Shown: one piece after another, positions 32,550 through 42,600 of the stretch
Layout of the letters: each line of letters begins with the position of its first letter
Position numbering within the stretch: position 1 is the first letter of the stretch
Assembly (NCBI GenBank): GCA_963989385.1
Contig: OZ022499.1
Span: 76,818,203-76,882,202 of the forward strand
Direction of reading: 5' to 3'
DNA length: 64,000 nt
DNA from: Ctena decussata
Taxonomy: Eukaryota > Mollusca > Bivalvia > Lucinida > Lucinidae
Notes under the pieces: generated by a model
The model's input: only the letters and a program-made list of their open reading frames with translations
What the model was told of the DNA's origin: nothing
The model's database searches: none
Program-made: the position numbers and the translations under genes

Positions 32550-32725
32550 CACGATTTCGATTAATTATCGACACGCGGCATCGATTATTGATATGGGCGA
32601 TTACGTATTAACAATTATCAATAAACACATGCCTGCCGATTAATCAGCGATACGCGGCATCGATTGTTGATATAAGCGATTATGTTAGGTGTGATATTTA
32701 GCAACAATCAATAAATACACGCCGG
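32550..32725. repeat. Two-copy tandem duplication (~95 bp)
   Basis: 'cgattaat.atcg.acacgcggcatcgattattgatatgggcgattacg' is repeated as 'cgattaatcagcgatacgcggcatcgattgttgatataagcgattatg', each followed by 'caa..atcaataaacaca..gcc'. Confidence 0.7.
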
Positions 32726-33304
32726 GCGTCTTTAATCTACTAAGATTTTTATTCGCTTTGTGGATTATATAGTGCTTGAAACCCTGAGAGTATAATATGA
32801 TCAGACAGCCCGGATAAGTCAGTAAATGTTAAATGCATGTAATTTGAGTAAAAATTCAAAACAGAAACACTCTGTCTGATCATAGAAGGCAGTGTTCGCA
32901 CGAGTCTCCCATTCGCGCAAAATAATGAATAAGTACGAATTCGGGAAGGACATTCTTGCGATCTTTTTATGCTAGCTGTATTTTGATTATGTCTTTTTAT
33001 AATGAGATCAGTATGAGGTTATTTATAATAAAATATAAGGAATAACTACTGGTATTGCGTTTAACATCTATTTTTAATGAAAAAATCCATATATTTTGGC
33101 GTCGTGGGCTGTCATGAGGTGTCGGGGGGTGTCGTGGGATGTTTAGACTCACCGCTGGAACTTGTAGCAATTGACCTTAACATCATTTGTGCAGCTTGAA
33201 AGATTTCTGCAAAGGAAATCTGTAGTCTGGTTGACCTTTTTGTCGCTGCATCAATATGGCTGTTTTTGTTTATAGGTTTGATGAGCCCAGCCAGTCACTG
33301 GTCT

Positions 33305-33570
33305 GGTAAGTTAAGCAGAATAGACTACAGATCATATGTGATAATATGACTGCAAGTAACACTTACCGGTATTTTTGTAGGTTAGGCTAAGTAGAATATA
33401 ACTGCAGGTCTTATGTGGCAATGTGACTGCAAGTAACAGTTCTGAATACAGGTCCTATTTGGCAATATGCCTACAAGTAACATTTCTTTAGGTAGGTTAG
33501 GTTAAGTAGAATATAACTACCTGTCTTATGTGGCAGAATGACTGCAAGTAACATTTCTGACTACAGGTCA
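33305..33570. repeat. Tandem repeat, about four degenerate units
   Basis: 'taggttaagtagaatataactacaggtcttatgtggcaatatgactgcaagtaacatttctg' recurs with units starting near 33306, 33379, 33435 and 33491. Confidence 0.7.
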
Positions 33571-34164
33571 ATTTAAATTTGAATTTAAGCCCCCAAAACA
33601 GCTAATCACTAAAAATTAGGCCTTTAATCGCTGGTCACTAAAAGATAAAGTCATTAATCGCTAACCGTTAAACCCCATTCAGCCCTTCATAGATAGATAG
33701 ACAGTGGGGACCAGGCCTGATTGAACTTTACTTCACTGTTATCTATCCTATTTTTCTCTCTTTCTCCCTCTCTCTGGGACGCCGCACGGCTCGATATACT
33801 AGTAGCAATTGCACCCGTGTAGGAAATCTTGTTCAGCCGTGCTTATTTAGCGAAGCCACATTTCCTAGATGGCACATTACCGTTTTGTGCGTTGAGTTTT
33901 GCGTGAATATGTATAGTTTTGTCGATTTGATAAAGCGAACGCAACCGCCGACGTTCAGAGACACTGCAATTACCGCCTACCTGATATCACTTTTTCCAGC
34001 TCAGGGCACACTGGATGAGGGTTTGCTGGGCTGTTGGGTTAAAGAAATTGATTCGACATGGTCAAACCCACGGCCTCCTGCGTTGAAGGAAATAATCCAC
34101 TAGGCCAGGCGCTCCACAGGAAGTCTTTACGCGATCGAGTCGTCGACTTTGACACTAGAAAATA

Positions 34165-34270
34165 AAACTGATTAAGAGCGAACGTGGTCGAGAGGGAAGT
34201 GGCGCTCAGTTATCGTGCAGAAAGACACGGGTTCGAATCCCCTTGAGCCAGTCATCGGCTGAAAAACTAA
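34165..34270 (+). repeat. tRNA-like sequence (SINE head or tRNA pseudogene)
   Basis: GTGGTCGAGAGGGAAGTGGC resembles a class II (Ser/Leu) tRNA A-box arm, and GGGTTCGAATCCCC is a perfect T-arm/B box. The acceptor stem does not pair, so I do not call a functional tRNA. 34280-35800 contains no feature I can support; the 142-residue minus frame at 34467-34895 has no recognisable domain. Confidence 0.45.
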
Positions 34271-35809
34271 GTCAACCAAGCAGTAGGCCTAATGGTTACC
34301 TTTTTCGAATTAAGGAAGAATAAATGCAGCGAAAGTAAAGGAATCTGCTCTGCTTTATATATGCTGTGTCCAAGATCTGGTGGACCTCTTACTTCCACTG
34401 CTTATGGCGTCACCAGTCCATGGAAGCGATTGTCACTCTGGTTTAAAAAGTATTATGTAAGTTTTGTCATTGTTTACAAAATTTCAACCTCTCAACATAA
34501 TGGGTTCTCGAAAATAGATACTTTGAAAGCAAAAAAAATAATAATGCACCAAAGAAATGAAAATAGCAGCTTCTGTTAAACTGAGTCGGTTCGTGACAAG
34601 TAATGAAATGTGCAATACCGGCCACGCCCTGTAGCATCGGCTCAAACAGAACTTTATTTTCAAAATTACGCTGAATGAACGATGAACTCAGTGATCCAAA
34701 GGATAAAACGACAAGACAAAGATAAGACAAGATGTATTTTGAGTCGGCCAGAAGTGCCACATATAACAGACGCTGTGATGAGCTTTTGAACCGATTATTG
34801 AGACACACGTTGTGTAAAATGAACAAATATATAGCAGCTATGAATAGATAAGTATGGGTACTATCACATGATAAACTATAACCACTTATAATCAAGATAG
34901 TTATAATATGGTTAAGATTACGACCAAAAATAGTTGTAAGACAAAAATGATATAATCTGCGCTATGGCATTTTACGATCGCCGCACGGCACTTGGCACAT
35001 GCTGCAGTGAAGTTAAATAAGTTTTGAAAAACTTGATCGTTTGCAAGCCTCAAGAAATAGAAGTAATTTTAGTTTGTGGCATTTCAGTTTAGCTCTCTAG
35101 AGCCGCAGATTCAATGGGGGCAATAGTGTAGGCAGTGAATCAGCGTTCGGCGTCCGTCGGTCATAGAAAATATATTCAGCCCAATAGCAAAACATAGCAA
35201 ATACCTTTCCAGCTGGTGTGACTTGATGAAATTTCTGAAAAAGACGAAAAAAAAAAAATAATAATAATAAAAAAAAATAAAAGTGAAAATGTGGTCTTCG
35301 TTCTGCTAATTGAAGGGTCCCCCTCCGCGTTCAGTGTCGTATGAATTTTCAGATTAGATGCGGTGATGAGAGAAAATGCCATTTTAGATGCTAGGACATT
35401 GTGTAGTGGCAAGCCGTCCTGTTCAATGACGACGTCATTCAGGTCTACCTATGCAGTCAGAATTACACCAAACCATAAATCAGGTTATTGTTTTATTAGC
35501 GGCAGATAAGCTTTCAGGCTGTTACTTTTTTTTTCATAATGATGCTCTTTAAATGGATCGCTTACTGATATTATCATTATGCTGTCATACTTTTGATGGC
35601 TCACTCAGCTGCATACAACCCTTGGGAAAAGGTGGTACATGTTACAAGAACGAAAGTGTTTAAAGAATAGCTTGAGATTCATTTACGGTCTCTTCGGAGA
35701 CTTCAGAAAAGGCAAGGCCATTCCGAAATTGCATGTTAATGGATTGATTACATTTCATGAACACAGCTATTGTCTAACGGTTTTGATGTTCTCTTTTCTT
35801 TAAGGACAC

Positions 35810-35930
35810 TGAAAGTTTCAGTGGGTTAAGGAGTGCCCTGCTTAGCTAGTGGTCTAGGTTCGAATCCCGCTGGAGGTGGAATTCTTTTAAGGGACGAGTC
35901 ATTCATTATCAGGTGGGGAGGGAGGTCGGA
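35810..35930 (+). mobile_element. SINE fragment with B-box-like head
   Basis: 'gtgggttaaggagtgccctgcttagctagtggtctaggttcgaatcccgctggaggtgga' has a GGTTCGAATCCC B box; the family 1 body is lost. Confidence 0.5.
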
Positions 35931-35934
35931 TTTT

Positions 35935-35994
35935 TTTTGTGATGTACTGGGGGTGGGCGGGAGGAGGGGGTTCGGAAATCAATAAGCTTTTGAG

Positions 35995-36025
<31 letters not shown>

Positions 36026-36125
36026 GGGGGGGGGGGGGGGGAAGGGGGGAGGGGGGTCAGAATTCTTCCATCAGTCTTCGGTTTTTAAAATGTCTCAAAT
36101 TCTAGTGGGGGGGGGGGGGGTCCCC
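35935..36125. repeat. Poly-T / poly-G low-complexity tract
   Basis: A T run from about 36000 to 36025, then G runs to 36057 and again at 36107-36120. Such runs are unreliable in assembly. Confidence 0.9.
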
Positions 36126-36552
36126 CAGACCCCCATTACTCCTAAAATTTCAGACTCTTTTCTTTCAAACTCAAAAATTAAAGACTTTCAAACTCAAAAC
36201 TTAAAAGCCATTTATGGAAATGACACACAAAACTTGGGGGCGGTTTCATATCCAAAAAATCTTTTCATTGATTTGCTAGACGAACAGTAGGAGAGTGTCT
36301 TACTCTATAAAATCATTTCATGTAGATAATTTTGTTCTTATTAGATTTAATGCCTGCATTTGTGATATCAGCTCTCCAGGTGCCTTTTCATCAGCAAAAC
36401 TACTGTGGCTTCTGGGAGCACAGCCCCAGACTCCCGCCACCCAGAAGCCCAATTAATATCATTAGCAGTTAGAATTATTAAGCATTCGACAAAAAGATTT
36501 CTGGATGGTCACCAGAAGAAAGTGCAAGAAATGCAGACAAAGTTTAAACTAG

Positions 36553-36705
36553 ACCATGATTAATTAACCTGTTAGAATAAGAAAATGTTCTTTGTGTTTC
36601 ATACAGGTTTTGATTGTAGTCAGTCTGACCCATGATCAATTAACCTGTTAGAATGAGAAAATGTTCTTTGTGTTTCATACAGGTTTTGATTGAGGTCAGT
36701 CTGAC
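36553..36705. repeat. 76-bp tandem duplication
   Basis: 'ccatgattaattaacctgttagaataagaaaatgttctttgtgtttcatacaggttttgattg.agtcagtctgac' occurs twice in a row with about four differences. Confidence 0.9.
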
Positions 36706-36717
36706 ATAAAATAGGTA

Positions 36718-36768
<51 letters not shown>
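36718..36768. repeat. (TG)n microsatellite
   Basis: About 25 perfect TG dinucleotides. Confidence 0.95.
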
Positions 36769-36770
<2 letters not shown>

Positions 36771-37191
36771 GAGTAGCTGGGATTGGGGGATGGGGGTCAT
36801 AAATTTTGTTGTCACCTAATTGGGGGTCGGAAAAATAATTCTGGAGAGACTGGGGGTCAGAAAAATTTTGGTGAACATATGAAAATGTACCCCCCTCCCC
36901 CCCACACACACCTGATTATAAATGACTCGTCCCTAACGTAAATGCAGTTCCACTTAGCTTGATATTACTATGCGAGTTCGATCATCAACTAGTATGGTTT
37001 ATTGGCTGTGCCTTTTATCGCTTGATACCCTGATGGTAAATCAAACCCGTCCAAACAAATACTGGTTCTTTTTATCTTAAATAGTTTTTCAACCGCGGAA
37101 AACCAGTCACCTTGGTTCAGCCATAATAAATCGGGGGTTTGTCAAGTCACCAAACCACAGTAGGTTCGATCAATTTTGGTTAAACCACAGT

Positions 37192-37480
37192 TCGCCAGGC
37201 CGCGTAGTGCAGTCGGTAGCACGTTTGACTCAAGAGCCAGAGGTTCAGGTTCCGGGTTCGATACCTGGTCCGGCCACATACTTTCGTTTCTCCTTCCGCT
37301 GATTCAAGAAGGTATTTGTTAGTTACTGGCGGCAGTATGTGCACTTAGTACTTGTACACTGCTAATGAGGTCTAGGCCTGCCCAAGAACAGTGTGGTTAG
37401 ATTAACTCACCGCACCGACTGCTACGGTGTTTACTACGACCGTACGAACTGAATGGCGTAAAACAATAAATAATAAAGAT
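37192..37480 (+). mobile_element. Full-length tRNA-derived SINE (family 3)
   Basis: Head GCCGCGTAGTGCAGTCGGTA (A box) and CCGGGTTCGATACCTGG (B box / T arm) within 65 bases, an unrelated ~170-bp body with 'ctgattcaagaaggtatttgttag' and 'ctgctacggtgtttactacgaccgta', and a simple tail 'aataaataataaag'. This is a complete tRNA-SINE layout. Confidence 0.7.
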
Positions 37481-37621
37481 GATAGCAAAAAACAGTTTAA
37501 TCACAGCTTTGAGCATGAATGTCTCAGAAATTAGTAATCTGGAGTTCATCCCTTTTATTTGTGTCTATTTTATGATGTTGATTTTTTTTCTTTTGCGACA
37601 TATAATATGTAAATTTGAAGG

Positions 37622-37742
37622 CCGAGGATATCGGCACGACCGTCGTGCCGATAAGAATCCTTATCGGCAAGACGGTCGTGCGGATAAGAATCCTTATCGG
37701 CAAGACGGTCGTGCGGATAAGAATTCTTATCCGCACGACGGC
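37622..37742. repeat. Self-complementary ~33-bp satellite, locus 1
   Basis: Tandem units built from GATAAGAATCCTTATC and CGGCACGACCGTCGTGCCG, both palindromic. About 3.5 units. A second array of the same motif lies at 39325-39435. Overlapping frames on both strands encode 'RILIGKTVVRI' repeats only because the DNA is palindromic. Confidence 0.85.
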
Positions 37743-38189
37743 GATCAGATACTCCATTACAGATGCTATGGTCTTTCTTACAATGGTTTCATACAACACC
37801 GTGTCAGCAATTCATATGAAGGATGTTAAATAACTTTAAAAATGGTATAAAAGCATCTTATGACCATCTTTTAAGTTGTTAAAACGTCTGAGAACCGGCA
37901 CCCAGCTTTACCGCTAACGGGGGCAATCTTATTTTGGGCATATTCCAGTTCGATGTGCACAGATTGTATCGTTTATACATATGTATGTTAAAACGTATTC
38001 AGTCAGAGTGACAGTATGAGTTAGCACTGAAAAATTGGTTTAATTACCATTTTTTAATTACAAGAAATTTTATTTGTTCTGCTTATGTACAAATCCTGAG
38101 ATTTCAAAAAATAAATAAATAAACAACAACTAATAAGTGCAACCCAACAATTGTTATATCTGACAATATTTATCAGACAAATCAGAACT

Positions 38190-38275
38190 GACTTGAGGGC
38201 CGCAAGGGAGATTAGTTCTGTACTAATTGTGTTACCCTTTTGAAATAAAGTCTTTATTATTATTATTATTACTTT
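38190..38275 (+). repeat. LINE/SINE-like 3' tail with (ATT)n
   Basis: 'aagggagattagttctgtactaattgtgttaccc.tttgaaataaagtctttattattattattatt' matches 57210-57275. Such repeated 3' ends with a trinucleotide tail suggest two insertions of one retroelement family. Confidence 0.5.
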
Positions 38276-38277
38276 GA

Positions 38278-38345
38278 CCGACAAGTTATTAAAAGAAAGT
38301 TATGCATGATTTATCAGACTAACTGTCTTTAACTTGTCGGTCAAG
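38278..38345. repeat. Inverted repeat, CCGACAAGTTA stem
   Basis: TGACCGACAAGTTATTAAA and TTTAACTTGTCGGTCA face each other across about 35 bases. Confidence 0.6.
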
Positions 38346-38871
38346 GTCAAAGATTTATTTCACTTGTTGGACAAGGGCAAAGATTTTTTTGACTCATTTT
38401 ATATCAGTTAAGTCTGCTACAATAAAATTGATTTTGCTCGATAATGCATTAACATTATGTAATGCTATTTATTAATAGGTTTCGATATTTTCCTAAAAGG
38501 ATTTATTAGTCTAGATTTCTTTCAGTATTTTGTCAGTAAAAATCAAAGATTAGTTTCTATTGCTAATTCAAATCAATGGTTTATTTCAACAATTTTTATA
38601 TTGGTAACACATATTATAAATTGGAATGAGACGGAATTAGGCCGTAAACACAATATTGACAAAAACTTTGCTGGGAAAAAAAGTCTGACACAAGCAGGTC
38701 ACAATCAAATATTTTCCTGATTCAGCTTGTCTGTCAAGGTCAAAGATTTGTTTGAAATAAGTTAATGTCAGTAAACAAAATAAACTATTAATTGGCAAAT
38801 GGTTTATGCGACAAATGATTTTTTTATTTAAATAAAAAAATAAAATGAAATAAAAAAAATACCACGTGGAG

Positions 38872-38938
38872 TCTTGAACCCGGGCCGCAGGTTTACAAAG
38901 CCGCGCACATTGCCACTGCGCTACGGCCGCTGATTGTC
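38872..38938 (-). repeat. tRNA-Thr-like sequence (probably pseudogene or SINE head)
   Basis: Minus strand: GGCCGTAGCGCAGTGGCAAT (D arm/A box), CTTTGTAAACC (anticodon loop with TGT), CCCGGGTTCAAGACTCC (T arm). The 5' GGCCGTA cannot pair with the 3' CACGTGG, so the acceptor stem fails. Confidence 0.45.
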
Positions 38939-39324
38939 CAAACGTTGATTGTTTTAGACCTATAATCTTAATTACTTAATGTCAAATGTTCAATATACAG
39001 CTGTTGTCATACCCACATCGGACTGTGTATTACTGTAATAAACTTGTTTTAAACGTTAACTTGATCATCCGACCCGATAAAAAGTATTCAGCAACTGATG
39101 TTGAAATATATAATTCGCATTTTCGCAATTATTCGCCGGCTCTATGTTCGACAGTCAAAAGGCTTCCATGATGAAATATAAGAAAAATAATTGGTTAACA
39201 TTGTGTGTTGTGACTCAAATACTTAAGAACAATTATTTACAAACAGAAATGAAATAATATTATTATACCATAATAATAATTCTCAGAATGATTGCAACTT
39301 TGTCTATAGAATATCTGACCGCTG

Positions 39325-39435
39325 TCGTGCGGATAAGGATTCTTATCGGCACGACCGTCTTGCGGATAAGAATTCTTATCGGCAAGACCGTCGTGCCGAT
39401 AAGGATTCTTATCCGCAAGACGGTCGTGCCGATAG
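39325..39435. repeat. Self-complementary ~33-bp satellite, locus 2
   Basis: Three or so units of GGATAAGAATTCTTATC plus CGGCACGACCGTC variants, the same motif as 37622-37742. It ends about 165 bases upstream of the myosin start codon. Confidence 0.85.
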
Positions 39436-39599
39436 TCACTCCCAAATTTGAAGGCGGGACTAAATGCGGAAACTCCTCCACGGCTGACTCATTCTATTCA
39501 AAACGTGAGTGGTGGTTGGGAGCAACAGACCAATTTTGTTTCTTTCTGAGCAAAATGGATTAATTCTCGCGTTAAATTCTGAAAATGGACAATTAAGTG
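39436..39599 (+). promoter_or_regulatory. Myosin 5' leader region with two minimal uORFs
   Basis: Immediately upstream of the inferred start are ATG-GAT-TAA (39555-39563) and ATG-GAC-AAT-TAA (39585-39596). If the transcription start is upstream of 39555, both would be met by scanning ribosomes first. No TATA box was recognised; the transcription start is unknown. Confidence 0.35.
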
Positions 39600-39645
39600 A
39601 TGACAATAATGTCTATGTTAGTACGACCTGAATTGTCTTCCCGGG
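39600..39645 (+). CDS. Myosin, first coding exon
   Basis: ATG at 39600 is the first in-frame start after a TAA at 39594; further in-frame ATGs follow at 39609 and 39615. 15 codons and one base end at donor CGGG|GTAAGT. The leftover G plus GC of the next exon makes a Gly codon, giving the continuous [11 protein letters not shown]. Too short for ORF listing; supported by the strong donor and exact phase match, not by homology, since this part is not conserved. Confidence 0.6.
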
Positions 39646-42600
39646 GTAAGTCAGATATAAATTTGTTTACATACACGATACGATTGAGTGATTTCTTTGT
39701 CCATCAATGACAGCTGTCGTAAATTCTTGAGATTACCGCACGTGCAATCGAACATTCAATTGTCTTTGAAACTGATTATCCTGCACCTGTTATCATTTTC
39801 CAAGTTTGCCAATATTACCGTATTAATCCTAATAAACACACCCGCTGTAATAAACGCCAGTCTTACCATTTATTCTGAGTATTGGTACCAAGGTCCGGGC
39901 AACCAATTTTAGGACAATTAGTGAATTACTGTAATTATTTTAGGAGTTGGACTCTGTTAGGATTGTTGATGGTATGCAGAAAAGCATTTTATTCATGGTC
40001 GTCACCATGAGGTCTACCTTACCTCACATGCATTTTAGGTAGGGGCGCACATCAAGCAGATAAAGGCAGAATGTATATGACATAATAAGATAAATAAAAG
40101 AAGACAGTGAAGTGGATTAAAGGTGATATATAGGTTAAAAATAATTAAGTGTAGCTAAACTGCCTAAAATCAGGATAAAAACAACTTCAATATCTAGGGC
40201 CTTGAGTGTTGCAGCCGGCCTCAAGGGTTGGCAAGCAAACAACATTCTCGGTTAGGGCATTCCACTTAACTATAGCCAGTGGAAAGAAGGAGTATTTGTA
40301 AAAGTCCATTCTGGTGTTGATTTGCCCAAAAGTCATAGAATGACAATACGGGGATATTTTATGTGTTGGCTGAATGTAGTTGGGGAGGGTTACTGCCACA
40401 AGTCAATGCAATTCCTTGGAGCATTTAATAGGATTTTTTTTATACATTTTATAAGTGCTCTTTGGGTCATTTATGGTAAATATTGTTATATTAAAGTTTA
40501 AGTTATAATAAGCATGGGATTCTCTTTCAGGCTCTGGGTTACAAGTGACCAATATGCTTTTTCTTCTTTTCACAGGCTGTCGCCCTGAGGATGGTGTTCG
40601 GGACATGATAGTTATAAGTGATATTGATGAACACGGAATCAACAAAAATCTTTGGACCAGATACACAGCAGACCTGATATATGTATCCTTTAGACCTCTA
40701 CTGTCAGAGTGCTTAAGCCAAACTTATGGGTCAAAATTTTACCGTATTTTCCCTCAGAGTGTATTATGTTGTGGGATTTTCATTCATATAACCTAGCTCA
40801 TGTAGCTGATCAAGCTTGTCAGTTATATCAGAATATGTATGCTTACAAAGCAAAGCCACTTTTCATTTTTGCTTCCCCTCTCAGTGGGGGTCAACTCTTA
40901 AAAGAAAGAATTTATTTTTCCGTTTAAGAGTAGACCCCTTTTTAGCGGTCCGTGGAAACACCCCAAACCACCCCAAAACATCCCAAACCACCCCAAACCA
41001 TTTTTATACCACCCCAAACCAGCCTCCCTGGATACAAACTAGAACCTCGCCCCCCTCCCCCACCAAGACACCAACATTTCAGGTCAGTTGGCGAGTATTA
41101 GTTCTTTGCTCCCCTCCACCCCTTCATTCTTTAATTAACGTGCCACTGCGCAAGGGGTTGGGTTCTAGTTTGTACCCAGGGTGGCTGGTTTTGAGTGGTA
41201 TAAATGGTCGACCCCTCCTCCCCCCCCCCCCCCCCCCCCCCCCCCCTCCCCTGCATGACATACATAATAAACGAACAAAATAATTTACTTTATTATACTG
41301 AGATTATTAATTTTTCATTAATATTTAAACCCGAAGTAATTAAAAGAGATACATACATACATATCATGGGTAAACACTTATTAAAGTGTTCTTTTTATTT
41401 TGAATCTATATAAATACTGTTTGGGATGGTTGAGAGCGGTGTTGGTGTATGTGTGGAGGGGACAGGGGGTGATGTGAATCTGGGGAGGCTGGTTTGGGGT
41501 GGTTTGGTAGAGGTTTGGGGTGTTTTGGGGTGTTTCCACGGACCCCCTTTTTAGAACTAATAGAAGGTTATTGTCGTCAGGGACACAGAATGGGAAGTCA
41601 CAAAAGTAGTCCCCTTTTTAAAAAAAATGACAGAAAAAGTTACTTGTTGGTGTACACATACACCTTAATGGCAGTAATTGCTCAAGGGACCCCAGTATTT
41701 AAGGTATTATGGTAGGATTATTCTGTTAGTGTGCAAAATTCAATTTTTATTTCGAAGACTGCTAGTGATATTGAACAGTATTTCTGTATGAACACCTTAA
41801 AGGTCCCATTGCTCTATCAACATGAAAAATTTTATCATGAGGTATCGCTACAGGCTTCTCAATACAGTTTCGCCATTGTAAATGACTGTGATAAGCCAGC
41901 TTTAAACAATAAAACATCCTTGAGTTTCACATAAAAAGGGTTTGAAAACTTTCTTTGGTCATTTTAGTTGGCAACTAAAATGACCTTCTTTCGATTTCAT
42001 TCAGTTGAATAGAATGGTAAAAATACAATGTACAGGTGTGGAACCCCAATTACTATCCCGTCTATGTTCATATAGCATAGCTAAGCAGGAAACCAGAACA
42101 GGAAATTGTATTTTGTGGAGCGATTTGTTATTTTTCAAAAACTTGCTTTCTCTAACATGCAAGTCAACCCACATTTTATTACCAAACTTGAAGGTTGAAC
42201 TGCTTTTTACAATGATTTAAGTTTAGATGTTTTACCACTGATAGAACTATGGAGACTTAAAATAATTGGGACACCCTCAGTGCTCCAGATAAGAAGGAAC
42301 AGGGACAATTTCCATATTTCTCCGTATAAACTTACTTTGTGGACCCTTCATTTATAGAACCGTCTCAGCAAGACGGTTCTAATGAGGGTCACAGTATAGG
42401 TTTTCTTTTAGAAATAAAAAAGTATTTCAGAATTATCCTCACTACTTTGATCTGTAGTTTTGCATCTTTATTCTAACATTCGAAGGAGATGATTTTACTG
42501 TCCCAAAATTTGTCCAAAAAAAATGCTGGAAGCATGGTTAAGCTCCCCTGGAGCAATTTGATCTGGGTCTTCACTGTTTCTAAGGTACTTTTACACCAAT

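Noticed and set aside
34467..34895. 142-residue minus-strand frame with hydrophobic segments
   Set aside because: No recognised family, and AT-rich non-coding DNA readily gives Leu/Phe/Ser-rich frames. It could be revisited with RNA-seq.
35220..35290. A-rich tract as a possible processed-pseudogene tail
   Set aside because: No upstream coding similarity; simple A/AAT microsatellite.
37192..37270. Possible functional tRNA gene
   Set aside because: A and B boxes are good, but the acceptor ends do not pair and the sequence continues into a SINE body with a simple tail.
37479..37829. Repeated 'DKNPYRQDGRA' frame
   Set aside because: Produced by the palindromic 33-bp satellite; both strands show equivalent repeats.
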